Below, in pieces: positions 8,857 through 18,210 of a stretch of DNA of 64,000 nucleotides. The stretch is from JAPOUP01 sp965201085. Its GTDB lineage: Bacteria; Pseudomonadota; Alphaproteobacteria; Rhodobacterales; Rhodobacteraceae. Position numbers and translations under genes: made by a program. Below the pieces are notes generated by a model, which made no database searches, was not told the DNA's origin, and saw only the letters and a program-made list of their open reading frames with translations. Position 1 is the stretch's first letter. Every line of letters starts with the position of its first letter. Where the stretch lies: assembly GCA_965201085.1 (NCBI GenBank), contig CBDAVS010000025.1, forward strand, positions 124,001 to 188,000. Reading direction: 5' to 3'.

Positions 8857-11304
8857 ATGGCCGATATACCGTCAACCGCACGCGTGGTCATCATTGGTGG
8901 GGGCGCAGTGGGTGTTTCGTCGCTGTACCATCTGGCGAAGGCCGGGTGGACGGACTGTGCGCTTCTGGAACGGAACGAACTGACGGCGGGGTCGACCTGG
9001 CACGCCGCTGGAAACGTTCCGACTTTCTCCACCGGCTGGGCGGTCATGAACATGCAACGGTATTCGACCGAACTCTACCGCGGTCTGGGCGAAGAGGTCG
9101 GCTATCCCATGAACTACCATGTCACCGGATCAATCCGGCTCGCGCATACTCCTGAGCGTATGATGGAATTCGAACGCGCCAGCGGCATGGGCCGCTATCA
9201 GGGACTCGGCGTCGGGACCATCGGCCCCGATGAAATCGGAAGGCGCTACCCATTCATCGAGCTTCATGACCTTGAAGGCGCTCTCTACGACCCCGATGAC
9301 GGCGATATAGACCCCGCCCAGCTGACCCAGGCCCTGGCGAAAGGCGCGCGCGACCTCGGTGCCGAAATCCTGCGGTTTACACCCGCGACCGGTGTGAGCC
9401 GCCAGGGCGACGAGTGGACCGTGCATACGGCGCGGGGCGATATCCGCTGCGAATATGTCGTGAACGCCACGGGATATTACGCACAGCGGGTCGGTGACTG
9501 GTTCAAACCACATGGCGGACGCACGGTGCCGATGATGGTGATGAGCCATCAATACCTGCTTACCGAACACATTCCGGAGCTTGAGGAGTGGTGCAGGGAG
9601 ACCGGCAGCGCGAAACTGCCGCTACTTCGCGATGTCGATACGTCCTACTACCTGCGGCAGGAGAAATTCGGACTGAACCTCGGGCCCTACGAACGCAACT
9701 GCAAAGCGCATTGGGCCACCCCTGACGATCCAATGCCGGATGATTTCTCGTTCCAGCTGTTTCCGGATGACCTCGAACGGCTGGAAGCCTATGTCGAGGA
9801 TGCAATGGCGCGGGTTCCGATCCTCGGCTCCGCCGGGATCGCCAAAGTGATCAACGGACCCATTCCCTACACACCCGACGGCAATCCTCTGATCGGACCT
9901 ATGCCCGGAGTGCCAAATGCGTTCGAAGCGTGCGTATTCACGTTCGGTATCGCTCAGGCGGGCGGTGCCGGAAAGATTCTGGCGGAGTGGATCACCGAAA
10001 GCCAGACCGAGTGGGACTGCTGGTCTCTCGACCCCCGGCGCTACACCGACTACACCGACCGCGATTACTGCATCGAAAAAGGCATGGAGGTCTATGGCCA
10101 CGAATACGCCATGCACTTTCCACACCATGTCTGGCCCGCCGGACGGAACCGCAAACTGTCCAGCCTGCATTCGCGGCTTCAGGCGTCGGGCGCGGTGTTC
10201 GGAACCTATAACGGCTGGGAGCGGGCGAATTATTTCGCCGATCCTGACGAAGACATATCCGAAGAAGCGACCCGGACTTGGGATCGGAACGGTCCCTGGG
10301 AGATCCGCGTGAGGGAGGAATGCGAAGCCGTGCGGGACGGCTGCGGCATGCTTCCGATAACCGGGTTCACGCGGCTGGCGGTGGAAGGACCCGGCGCCCG
10401 TGATTGGCTTGATGGCCTAACTGCTACCCGGTTGCCGCCTGTCGGCAGGGTCGGGCTGGTTTATTTTCCGGATGAACGGGGGCGGATTCTGACCGAAATG
10501 TCCGTCATTCCCCTTTCCGATGACAGGATGTGGCTTATCACGGCCGCCGCCGCACAGTGGCATGACGGCGAGCTGCTGCGCCGGCGGACACCCACGGGAA
10601 TCGAGGTGCATGACCGGACGAAGAAATATGAATGCCTGCTCGTTACCGGCCCACTGTCACGCGAAGCGCTCGCTGCCGTCAGCGATGCGGATCTCTCTAA
10701 GGGGTGGCTGAGTTACCAGGAGGCGACGGTAGCCGGGATGCGCTGCGTGCTGCTGCGCATTTCCTTTGCCGGAGAGCTGGGCTGGGAGGTGCACTGCGAT
10801 TTCGATGCGGCACCGGCTATCTGGGATTCGCTCGTGGAGCGCGGCTGCAGACCTTTCGGGATGTGGGCGCTTGATCGCCTGAGGCTGGAGAAGGGCTACC
10901 GGGCGTGGAAGGGAGACCTTTCAACCGATTATTCGCTTCTCGAAGGCGGGCTGGACCGCTTTATCCGGTTTGACAAGCCGCGACGGTTCCCGGGAAAGGC
11001 GGCGCTTCAGGACGAACGCCAGCGCGGCGTAAAAAAGCGCTTTGCGACGCTCGTGATCGAAGCGGGAGATCAAGACCCACCGTATATGTCGACCGTCTGG
11101 GACGGTGATCGGGTGGTGGGTGAGATCACAAGCGGTGGATGGGGATATCGCGTCAACGCCTGTATAGGTCTGGCGATGATCCGATCCGATCTCGCTGTCG
11201 AGGGAAGACGGCTGGAAGCGGAGATATTCGGCGTCCGTTATCCCGCCACGGTCCAGGCTGACCAACCGCTCTGGGATCCGGATAACGAAAGGCTGAGGGC
11301 ATAG
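8857..11304 (+). CDS. FAD-dependent dehydrogenase with GcvT domain (dimethylglycine/sarcosine dehydrogenase type)
   Basis: An 815-residue protein in the dimethylglycine/sarcosine dehydrogenase layout. An N-terminal DAO-type FAD domain has the dinucleotide motif VVIIGGGAVG near residue 10 and STWHAAGN around the flavin-attachment region. A linker domain follows, then a C-terminal aminomethyltransferase (GcvT-like) half from about residue 430 (GELGWEVHC, RLEKGYRAW). Enzymes of this kind remove N-methyl groups and pass the one-carbon unit to tetrahydrofolate. AAAGGAGGA lies seven bases before the ATG. A paralogue of equal size follows at 11873, so the pair may act on successive methylamines. The exact substrate is not determined by the sequence. 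Confidence 0.85.
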   Translation: MADIPSTARVVIIGGGAVGVSSLYHLAKAGWTDCALLERNELTAGSTWHAAGNVPTFSTGWAVMNMQRYSTELYRGLGEEVGYPMNYHVTGSIRLAHTPERMMEFERASGMGRYQGLGVGTIGPDEIGRRYPFIELHDLEGALYDPDDGDIDPAQLTQALAKGARDLGAEILRFTPATGVSRQGDEWTVHTARGDIRCEYVVNATGYYAQRVGDWFKPHGGRTVPMMVMSHQYLLTEHIPELEEWCRETGSAKLPLLRDVDTSYYLRQEKFGLNLGPYERNCKAHWATPDDPMPDDFSFQLFPDDLERLEAYVEDAMARVPILGSAGIAKVINGPIPYTPDGNPLIGPMPGVPNAFEACVFTFGIAQAGGAGKILAEWITESQTEWDCWSLDPRRYTDYTDRDYCIEKGMEVYGHEYAMHFPHHVWPAGRNRKLSSLHSRLQASGAVFGTYNGWERANYFADPDEDISEEATRTWDRNGPWEIRVREECEAVRDGCGMLPITGFTRLAVEGPGARDWLDGLTATRLPPVGRVGLVYFPDERGRILTEMSVIPLSDDRMWLITAAAAQWHDGELLRRRTPTGIEVHDRTKKYECLLVTGPLSREALAAVSDADLSKGWLSYQEATVAGMRCVLLRISFAGELGWEVHCDFDAAPAIWDSLVERGCRPFGMWALDRLRLEKGYRAWKGDLSTDYSLLEGGLDRFIRFDKPRRFPGKAALQDERQRGVKKRFATLVIEAGDQDPPYMSTVWDGDRVVGEITSGGWGYRVNACIGLAMIRSDLAVEGRRLEAEIFGVRYPATVQADQPLWDPDNERLRA

Positions 11305-11417
11305 GGGCCGGTATGCCCCTCGATCTACCGGATCGTTCGCCTGGCTCCCACATCCGCTGTTGGATTGATGGCGCGACGACCGGAAAATCGTGGGAACGAA
11401 GTCAGGAGGGCCCGCCG

Positions 11418-11876
11418 ATGAAACTGCCGAAATCCGCGACCCGCTGCATCGAGCGATGGAGGCTCGGATTCGTGGCGACGGTGACGCCGGATGGACGTCC
11501 CAGCCTGTCGCCCAAAGGGACGTTCATTGTGGTTGACGACGAAACGATCGCCTTTGGCGAGATCCGTTCTCCGCAAACCGTCGCCAATCTGAAGGTGAGT
11601 CCGGAACTGGAGGTCAACTTCGTTGACCAGTTCGTCCGAAAAGGGTTTCGCATTCGTGGTCGGACGGAATTTCTGCACCGGAGCACAGTTGAATTCGATG
11701 CCCTGTACCCGGAGTTCACGGCGCTTTGGGGTGATCTGGCCAAGCGCATCAACACGATCATCAGTGTGCGGGTCGATGAGGTTCGGCCATTGACGACTCC
11801 TCCGTATGACGATGGCGCGACCGAAGAGGAAATGATCGCGCTCTACAAGAGAAGATTCTCGGAGATGTATCCATGA
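11418..11876 (+). CDS. Pyridoxamine 5'-phosphate oxidase-like FMN-binding protein
   Basis: A 152-residue single-domain protein of the PNPOx-like split-barrel fold: GFVATVTPDGRPSLSPKGT, AFGEIRSPQTVANL and VNFVDQFVRKGFRIRG are typical. Such proteins bind FMN or F420 and act as small reductases or flavin carriers. CAGGAGG precedes the ATG at 11418. The stop overlaps the next gene by four bases (ATGA), so it is translationally coupled to the second dehydrogenase. Its place between two FAD-GcvT enzymes suggests a supporting redox role in the same pathway (inference). Confidence 0.85.
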   Translation: MKLPKSATRCIERWRLGFVATVTPDGRPSLSPKGTFIVVDDETIAFGEIRSPQTVANLKVSPELEVNFVDQFVRKGFRIRGRTEFLHRSTVEFDALYPEFTALWGDLAKRINTIISVRVDEVRPLTTPPYDDGATEEEMIALYKRRFSEMYP

Positions 11877-14317
11877 GCGTTCCGTCCCATGCCCGCGCGG
11901 TCATAATCGGTGGTGGAGTGGTTGGCTGCTCGGTCGCCTACCATCTGGCGAAGGAGGGCTGGCGGGACATTGTTCTGCTGGAGCGCCGGAAACTGACCAG
12001 CGGCACCACTTGGCACGCGGCCGGGTTGATCGCCCAGCTTCGCGCCACGGCCAATATGACCCGGCTCGCGAAATACAGCCAGGAACTTTACGGCGCTCTG
12101 GAAGAGGAGACCGGGGTGGCCACCGGCTTCGTTCGTGTCGGATCGATCACCGTGGGGCTTACCGAGGACCGACGGGAAGAGATTTACCGCCAGGCCTCGA
12201 TGGCGCGCGCCTTCGGCGTCGAGATCGAGGAAATTGGCCCCGAAGAGGTGAAGGTGCGGTATCCGCACCTCAATGTCGAGGACGTGAAGGCGGGGGTCTA
12301 TCTGCCGAAGGATGGGCAAGGTGATCCTTCGAACATCGCGCTGGCGCTTGCGAAAGGTGCACGGCAACGGGGCGTCAGGATATTCGAGGGCGTTCGCGCC
12401 GCCGGAGTGACCCGGAAGGGGCGGCGAATTACCGGCGTGAGCTGGAGCCGCGGAGCGGGAGACAGCGGCACGATCTCCTGCGAGTATGTGATTAACTGCT
12501 CCGGCATGTGGGGCCGCGAGGTCGGCAGGATGCTGAATACGCATGTTCCGCTGCAGGCCTGCGAACATTTCTACATCGTCAGCGAACCGATCGAAGGTCT
12601 GTCGCGCCTACCGGTTCTTCGGGTTCCGGACGAATGCGCCTATTATAAGGAGGACGCGGGCAAGATACTGCTCGGCGCGTTCGAACCGGCGGCGAAGCCC
12701 TGGGGTCTTGACGGCATTCCCGAGGATTTCGAGTTTGGCCAGCTGCCGGAGGACCTCGACCATTTCGAGCCGATCCTTGAATCCGCGGTGAAGCGGATGC
12801 CGATGCTGGCAAAAGCTGGCATTCATACTTTTTTTAACGGTCCGGAGAGCTTCACGCCCGATGACGCCTACCATCTTGGCCTTTGCCCCGAAATGGACAA
12901 CGTCTGGGTTGCCGCGGGCTTCAATTCGGTGGGTATCCAGTCGGCGGGTGGCGCCGGGATGGCACTGGCGAACTGGATGCAGACCGGTGAGCGGCCGTTC
13001 GATCTGGGCGATGTGGATATAGGGCGCATGCAGCCGTTCCAGGCAAACCGACGCTATCTCGCCGAACGGTCCCGCGAAACCCTGGGGCTGCTCTACGCCG
13101 ATCATTGGCCCTACCGCCAGAAAGAAACGGCGCGGGGCGTGCGGCGGACGCCATTTCACGAACATCTCAATGCGTGTCGGGCGGTGTTCGGCGAGGCCGC
13201 GGGATGGGAGCGCGCCAACTGGTTCGCCGAAGACGGACAGGACCGCGTCTACAGCTATGGATGGAAACGGCAGAACTGGTTCGCCAACAGCGCGCGCGAG
13301 CATATGGCGGTGAGAGAGAATGTCGGAATCTATGACATGTCATCCTTCGGCAAGCTGCGGGTGGAGGGGCCGGATGCCCAAGCTTTTCTGAACCTCGTCT
13401 GTGGCAACGACCTGTCGGTGTCCGCCGGAAAGGTCGTCTACACCCAGTTCCTGAACGTTCGGGGAGGTATTGAATCGGACGTAACCGTCACCCGTCTGTC
13501 CGAGACAGCCTATCTGATCGTCACTCCTGCGGCGACCCGGCTTGCGGACGAAACCTGGCTGCGCCGCCGGCTTGGCGACCGGCATGTGACGATCACCGAT
13601 GTGACGGCGGGCGAGGCGGTTCTGGCGGTCATGGGACCTTCCGCCCGAACGCTGATGCAGGCGGTCAGTCCGGCGGACTTTTCCAACGGCGCCCATCCAT
13701 TCGGGACAGCGCGGGAGATTGAGCTTGGATTGGCGTTGGCCAGAGCGCATCGAATTACCTATGTCGGCGAGCTGGGATGGGAAATCTACGTTTCCTCCGA
13801 CATGGCGGGCCATGTGTTCGAGACGCTGTGGGAGGCGGGTCAGGCGAGGGGGGCGAGGCTCTGTGGCATGCATATGATGGATTCATGCCGCATCGAGAAG
13901 GCGTACCGGCATTTCGGGCATGACATCACCTGCGAGGACCATGTTCTTGAAGCGGGGCTTGGATTCGCGGTGAAGACGGCCAAGCCGGAATTCATCGGCC
14001 GGGACGCTGTGCTCAGGAAAAAGGAAGCGGGGCTGTCCCGGCGCCTGGTCCAGTTCATACTGGCCGATTCCGAACCGCTGCTGTTCCACAACGAAGCCAT
14101 CATTCGCGACGGCGAATTCATCGGCTACCTGAGTTCGGGTAATTACGGTCACGCATTGGGGGCGGCTGTCGGCATGGGATATGTGCCCTGTCAGGGAGAG
14201 CGCGCCGAGGACATACTGGCCTCCACCTACGAGATCGAGGTGGCGGACGCCCGGGTGAAGGCCAGGCCATCGCTGCGCCCTCTATACGATCCGAAGGCCG
14301 AGCGGACCCGCGTCTGA
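11873..14317 (+). CDS. Second FAD-dependent dehydrogenase with GcvT domain
   Basis: An 814-residue paralogue of the gene at 8857 with the same order of domains. The FAD motif is VIIGGGVVGCSVAYHLA near residue 10, and TSGTTWHAAGLIAQL lies near residue 43. The C-terminal folate/aminomethyl-transfer half has YVGELGWEIYVS and CRIEKAYRHFGHD. Both copies look intact. Substrate candidates are dimethylglycine, sarcosine or a related N-methyl compound, by family knowledge only. The start overlaps the PNPOx-like gene stop. No one-carbon genes such as formate-tetrahydrofolate ligase are adjacent in the window. Confidence 0.85.
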   Translation: MSVPSHARAVIIGGGVVGCSVAYHLAKEGWRDIVLLERRKLTSGTTWHAAGLIAQLRATANMTRLAKYSQELYGALEEETGVATGFVRVGSITVGLTEDRREEIYRQASMARAFGVEIEEIGPEEVKVRYPHLNVEDVKAGVYLPKDGQGDPSNIALALAKGARQRGVRIFEGVRAAGVTRKGRRITGVSWSRGAGDSGTISCEYVINCSGMWGREVGRMLNTHVPLQACEHFYIVSEPIEGLSRLPVLRVPDECAYYKEDAGKILLGAFEPAAKPWGLDGIPEDFEFGQLPEDLDHFEPILESAVKRMPMLAKAGIHTFFNGPESFTPDDAYHLGLCPEMDNVWVAAGFNSVGIQSAGGAGMALANWMQTGERPFDLGDVDIGRMQPFQANRRYLAERSRETLGLLYADHWPYRQKETARGVRRTPFHEHLNACRAVFGEAAGWERANWFAEDGQDRVYSYGWKRQNWFANSAREHMAVRENVGIYDMSSFGKLRVEGPDAQAFLNLVCGNDLSVSAGKVVYTQFLNVRGGIESDVTVTRLSETAYLIVTPAATRLADETWLRRRLGDRHVTITDVTAGEAVLAVMGPSARTLMQAVSPADFSNGAHPFGTAREIELGLALARAHRITYVGELGWEIYVSSDMAGHVFETLWEAGQARGARLCGMHMMDSCRIEKAYRHFGHDITCEDHVLEAGLGFAVKTAKPEFIGRDAVLRKKEAGLSRRLVQFILADSEPLLFHNEAIIRDGEFIGYLSSGNYGHALGAAVGMGYVPCQGERAEDILASTYEIEVADARVKARPSLRPLYDPKAERTRV

Positions 14318-14431
14318 ACCATCGACCGCAATGCCTGGGTGTTCAGGTTAAGGGCGATTCCGGCGCTGGCGAAGCCACCGGCTTTCGATGCCATCGATCC
14401 CGGTGCGCCTGTGTCGGCAAGGCCTGGTGTT

Positions 14432-15169
14432 TCAGCCGTAGCGCTCCACGAACCGACGTAGAATCGATCCGGGCGTATGAACGTTCGCGGAGTGACAGTC
14501 ATCGATCAGTCGGTCCGCTTCGTCGGACGGAAAATATCCGTGATTCCTGTAGATCCGTATTCGCAGCGCGATTTCGTCCGCATCGGCCTCTGGATGGAAC
14601 TGGGTGGCATAGACGTTCCGCCCATGGCGAATCATCTGGTAGGGACAGGGCTCGGAACTTACGAGATGGACGGCGCCCCGGGGTAACACCTGCACCGCTT
14701 CCTTATGCCCGACAAAGACATCGAACCTGTCCGGGCAGTTGGCAAGCAGCGGGTCGGCGCACCCGTCTTCGGTCAGTTCGCAGGTCGATGCGCCGACGGA
14801 TTCGGAATACCGCTCCTTGTTCACGGTCCCGCCAAGATGGTGGGCAAGGATTCCGATACCGTAGCAGCAGCCAAGAAATGGCAGGTCGCGACGGGTGATT
14901 TCGGGCATCATGCCGAGCATCGCCTTTTCGATCCGGGCTTCGTCGAGTGACTTTGTTTCGGGTGGGTCGCTGACGCAGCCGGGTCCTCCGCCGACGATGA
15001 TGCCCGCAAAGCTGTCGAGTCGCAGATCCGCGGGAACCGCTTCACGGTCCATTCGGATCCGTCTGACACGATCCGGCGTCAGTCCGGCCTTATCCAGAAT
15101 GGCCGCAAATTCGCTGTCCGAGGCGTCTGATTCCGGTCTGAGCTGCAGTATGAGGAATGGTTTGTTCAT
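14432..15169 (-). CDS. Class I glutamine amidotransferase (GMP synthase-like)
   Basis: A 245-residue stand-alone class I glutamine amidotransferase. The nucleophile elbow is LGCCYGIG and the His-Glu pair is in ATQFHPEAD. Related single-domain proteins transfer amide nitrogen or hydrolyse gamma-glutamyl bonds, for example in gamma-glutamylated amine catabolism; the acceptor is unknown. It converges with the FAD-GcvT operon, ending 114 bases past that operon's stop. Confidence 0.85.
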   Translation of the reverse strand: MNKPFLILQLRPESDASDSEFAAILDKAGLTPDRVRRIRMDREAVPADLRLDSFAGIIVGGGPGCVSDPPETKSLDEARIEKAMLGMMPEITRRDLPFLGCCYGIGILAHHLGGTVNKERYSESVGASTCELTEDGCADPLLANCPDRFDVFVGHKEAVQVLPRGAVHLVSSEPCPYQMIRHGRNVYATQFHPEADADEIALRIRIYRNHGYFPSDEADRLIDDCHSANVHTPGSILRRFVERYG

Positions 15170-15539
15170 ATCGGGAAAAATTCGGTCCGCTGGGCTCTCT
15201 TGCCGTTTTCAGGAATTGGCGTCAACGCGTTCTGTGGCCTGAACTACGACGGGTCAGGTTCCCTCGCAGTCTATTTGGGTGAGTCTGTCACTGTACATCA
15301 TTGGCGGGTCGTGATTCCGGAGCTTAAACCGTAGGTTCTGACGCGGAGTGCATTTCACGGTTCCGGCCTGGCTGTGGACCCTTGACGTTCTGATTGCTGA
15401 GACGGAATACTCAACGACGGCGCGAAGCATGCTGTCTAGAGTCGGGTTGGCACGTGCCCTATTTCGTGGGCGGCATCAATTTCAGGTGGCTGTTCCACAT
15501 GCGCGCGCAGTAAGAGCGATTAAACACCTAGGGAAAATC
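15170..15539. other. Intergenic region without recognisable gene
   Basis: About 370 bases between the amidotransferase start and a dead monooxygenase. The first part must hold the amidotransferase promoter. No RNA gene, hairpin or credible frame was recognised; the missing 5' portion of the neighbouring dead gene may have decayed here. Confidence 0.35.
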
Positions 15540-16250
15540 CGGCCTGTCGCGTATGATCGCCGCGATCTACAAGTCGCTGTATGAAGAAATACGTGCCCGT
15601 GCCCAAGACACCGATCGGGAAAGAGGTGTCGTGTTCGGCCCCTATCGTGATGTCTGGCATCGTTCAGCTACCCGAATCCGGTATGATCAAGAACATCCAG
15701 GGCACGTTCGGTCGCTATCACGGCAAGACGGTTCACCTGACCGGGGAGAAAGTCTCAATGCCGATACCGCGATTATGGCCGTGGGTCGGAAGTCGGCCGT
15801 ACCCTACCCACCGCAGGTATATCAGGACAAGCTGACCGAACCGGACGGCCAATTCCGCCCGTATCGCTTCCCGTGAACCCAGACCCGCCGGATATGGGTT
15901 TCATCGGCTTCAACTTCTCCTTCCGCACGGTGCTCTCGGCAGATCTGATCGCCAACTGGCTCGTGCGCTACGCCAATAGGCAACAGTCCGGTCAGCCGAA
16001 CGCTTCGCAAATGAACGCCAATATCGAGATGATGTCGATTGGAAACCCAACGGACGCCCGACCGTGCGCATCTTTGGCGGCCTGTGCCCAGCGCCCATCC
16101 ACTTCAGGCATTTCGACGAACCGCTCGCTGGTATGGGCGCGTAGAGGCACAAACGGTCCATTTCCCTGGCCGGGAAGTTCAGCTATCACAGCCTCAGCGC
16201 CTGTGGCGAATTCCTCGCCTTCTGCGCGCGGTATCAGGCAGTGTAACCAA
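15540..16250 (+). pseudogene. Flavin-containing monooxygenase, decayed C-terminal half
   Basis: Several frames must be joined to recover family sequence: SLNADTAIMAVGRKSAVPYP, then a frame change into NPDPPDMGFIGFNFSF and RTVLSADLIANWLVRYA, then RIFGGLCPAPIHFRHFDEPL and finally EFLAFCARYQAV. From recalled family sequence these match the order of the C-terminal half of FMO-like NAD(P)/FAD oxidoreductases. The FAD and NADPH GxGxxG motifs are not found and several stops interrupt the region. The gene is dead. It precedes an intact cupin and a hydrolase that may have belonged to the same pathway. Confidence 0.65.
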
Positions 16251-16306
16251 GCCAGGCCGGCGGCGTACCACCCACGGCCCAACCCCCATAGACAAGGAGT
16301 GAACAA

Positions 16307-16747
16307 ATGCCAGAACTTGAAGGCGGTATCACCCGCGACGGCGAAGGAACCAAACTGAACATCCTCGGTCAGACCTATTTCATCAAGGCCTGGTGCGAAA
16401 CAACCTTCGCCTTCGAAACAAACTCCGAACCGGGTCAGCACGTGCCCGTTCATATCCACCCGACGCAGGATGAATTCATTCTCGTCCAGGAAGGGACGCT
16501 GGACCTAAAGCTTGATGGAGTTTGGTCCAGGGCGCATGCTGGCGACCTGGTGCGTCTGCCGAAGGGCGTCCCGCACGGGTATTTCAATAAATCCGAAAAG
16601 CCAGCACGAGCGCTCTTCTGGGTCTCCGCTGCAGGCAAGCTCAAGGAGCTCTTCGACGAGCTGCATGAGATGACCGACGTGGAGGCCGTTATCCGTGTCT
16701 CGACCGAACACGACGTCGACTTCCTGCCGCCGGAGGCAAACGACTGA
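16307..16747 (+). CDS. Cupin-domain protein
   Basis: A 146-residue single cupin. The two conserved motifs are HVPVHIHPTQDEFILVQEG (metal-binding histidines and glutamate) and LPKGVPHGYFN. Such proteins bind a metal and act as small dioxygenases, isomerases or sensors; the function here is not predictable. AAGGAG lies seven bases before the ATG. The next gene starts three bases after the stop, so the two form a pair. Confidence 0.85.
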   Translation: MPELEGGITRDGEGTKLNILGQTYFIKAWCETTFAFETNSEPGQHVPVHIHPTQDEFILVQEGTLDLKLDGVWSRAHAGDLVRLPKGVPHGYFNKSEKPARALFWVSAAGKLKELFDELHEMTDVEAVIRVSTEHDVDFLPPEAND

Positions 16748-16749
16748 TC

Positions 16750-17550
16750 ATGATCGACTGGGACGATGCATACGCGAACATGGCCCATGTAGCAGGGTCC
16801 GAGGAACTACCCGCGCGATGGGCCAGCGACGCAGCCGCCTACCGCGCGAGCGGCGTGGCCGTAGAGGAAGACATCCCCTACGGCCCGGGTGATCGCCAGA
16901 AGCTCGACATCGTATGGCCCGATGGCACGCCAAAGGGGCTGGCTGTATTCGTGCATGGCGGCTACTGGATGCGGCTCTGCAAATCCGACTGGACGCATTA
17001 CGCTGAAGGGGCCCGAACGGCGGGCTGGGCCGTAGGCCTTCCCGGTTATACGCTCGCTCCCGCAGCGCGAATCGCTGGGATCACGCAGGAAATCCTGGCC
17101 GCCGTGTCATGCGCCGCAGACCGCGTCCGGGGCCCAATCCGTCTTGCCGGTCACTCCGCAGGTGGGCACCTTGTGACCCGGCTCGTTTGTACAGGTATCG
17201 ATCTGCCCTGTATAGACCGGATCGAGCATGTCCTGTCGATAAGTGGCCTGTATGACCTGCGCCCTCTTCAGCGCACCAGGATGAACGAGACCCTATGTCT
17301 GGATCTGTGCGAAGCGCGGGACGAAAGTCCGGCACTTCTGGAGCCGACGCACGGCGCTCGGGTAACCGCTTGGGTCGGCGGCGACGAACGGCCGGAATTC
17401 ATCCGACAGACAGAGCTCCTGCAGATTGTCTGGTCGGGGCTGGATGCTTCAATCAGCAGGGTCATTGATGAGGGACATCACCATTTTTCAGTGATCAACG
17501 AGCTCAAAGACACACAAAGCCCGATCACTCGCGCCTTTCTGGAGCGCTGA
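16750..17550 (+). CDS. Alpha/beta hydrolase, kynurenine formamidase-like
   Basis: A 266-residue alpha/beta hydrolase. The oxyanion-hole motif HGGYW near residue 65, nucleophile elbow GHSAGGH near residue 135 and terminal histidine in EGHHHFSVI place it with kynurenine formamidase-like and arylformamidase-like esterases. The acidic residue is probably in WVGGDERPEF. It follows the cupin gene by three bases. No kynurenine pathway gene is adjacent, so tryptophan degradation is only one possibility. Confidence 0.8.
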   Translation: MIDWDDAYANMAHVAGSEELPARWASDAAAYRASGVAVEEDIPYGPGDRQKLDIVWPDGTPKGLAVFVHGGYWMRLCKSDWTHYAEGARTAGWAVGLPGYTLAPAARIAGITQEILAAVSCAADRVRGPIRLAGHSAGGHLVTRLVCTGIDLPCIDRIEHVLSISGLYDLRPLQRTRMNETLCLDLCEARDESPALLEPTHGARVTAWVGGDERPEFIRQTELLQIVWSGLDASISRVIDEGHHHFSVINELKDTQSPITRAFLER

Positions 17551-17724
17551 TTTTGTTGACCGCTTTCCGTTGGCAGCAGGAAAAGCCGTCGGTTGATATG
17601 TGGCACCGTCGAAGCAGGTTCCGCAGTGAGCCGCGTCGATTGATCCCGGCCTGTCAAATCTTCAGCATCCGGGTGCCCTCATTTGATGTCCGACACCTGA
17701 ACGCTCATCAAAGCACCAACGCCT
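17551..17724. other. Intergenic stretch
   Basis: Between the hydrolase stop and the GNAT remnant. No convincing coding or structured signal was found. Confidence 0.3.
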
Positions 17725-18090
17725 ATGCGTACGGATGCCATCGTCAGGGTTTGCGTTCTTGTCCGGACACAGCTTTATACGGGCCTACTGCCCGACAGGA
17801 TGGTGACCGTCCTCGACGCAGCTGGGAGATCCGGATGCTGTAGATCATTTCTTTTAACAAAGTCAGAGGCTTCCGTCTTCGCTGTGGTTCGTGAGCGCGA
17901 GAAGATCGGTTTGGTATGTGCTGTACCTCAACTTGACAAGGCGCTGAAGCGGCAGGGCTTTACCGGTGTGATTGAGGTGCTTTATGTCCTGCAGGCCGCA
18001 CAGCGCACCGGCGTCGGTCGACACCTGTCGCGGCAGGCTGACGCCAGTTTTCGGCACGATGACATGGACTTAAGGTTTGGGGGTCGTTGA
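17725..18090 (+). pseudogene. GNAT-family N-acetyltransferase, shortened and degenerate
   Basis: The 121-codon frame contains weak but ordered GNAT features: DAIVRV near the start, YTGLLPDRMV, a beta-strand region IGLVCAVPQ, and acetyl-CoA motif A in IEVLYVLQAAQRTGVGRHL (QxxGxG/A type). It stops about 40 residues short of the usual length, and the region before the motif is divergent. It is either a minimal acetyltransferase or, more likely given the surrounding decay, a truncated gene. Confidence 0.45.
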
Positions 18091-18210
18091 CTTGAGTGGA
18101 CGTCGTCCAGCGATCGGTCCCGCCGCGGGCGTAAACCCTGACCTTGAGTTTCCGTGAGCCACTGACTACACAGCCGCGGCGAGGTGGCGGTTAGTTGAAG
18201 GGAATCAGCA

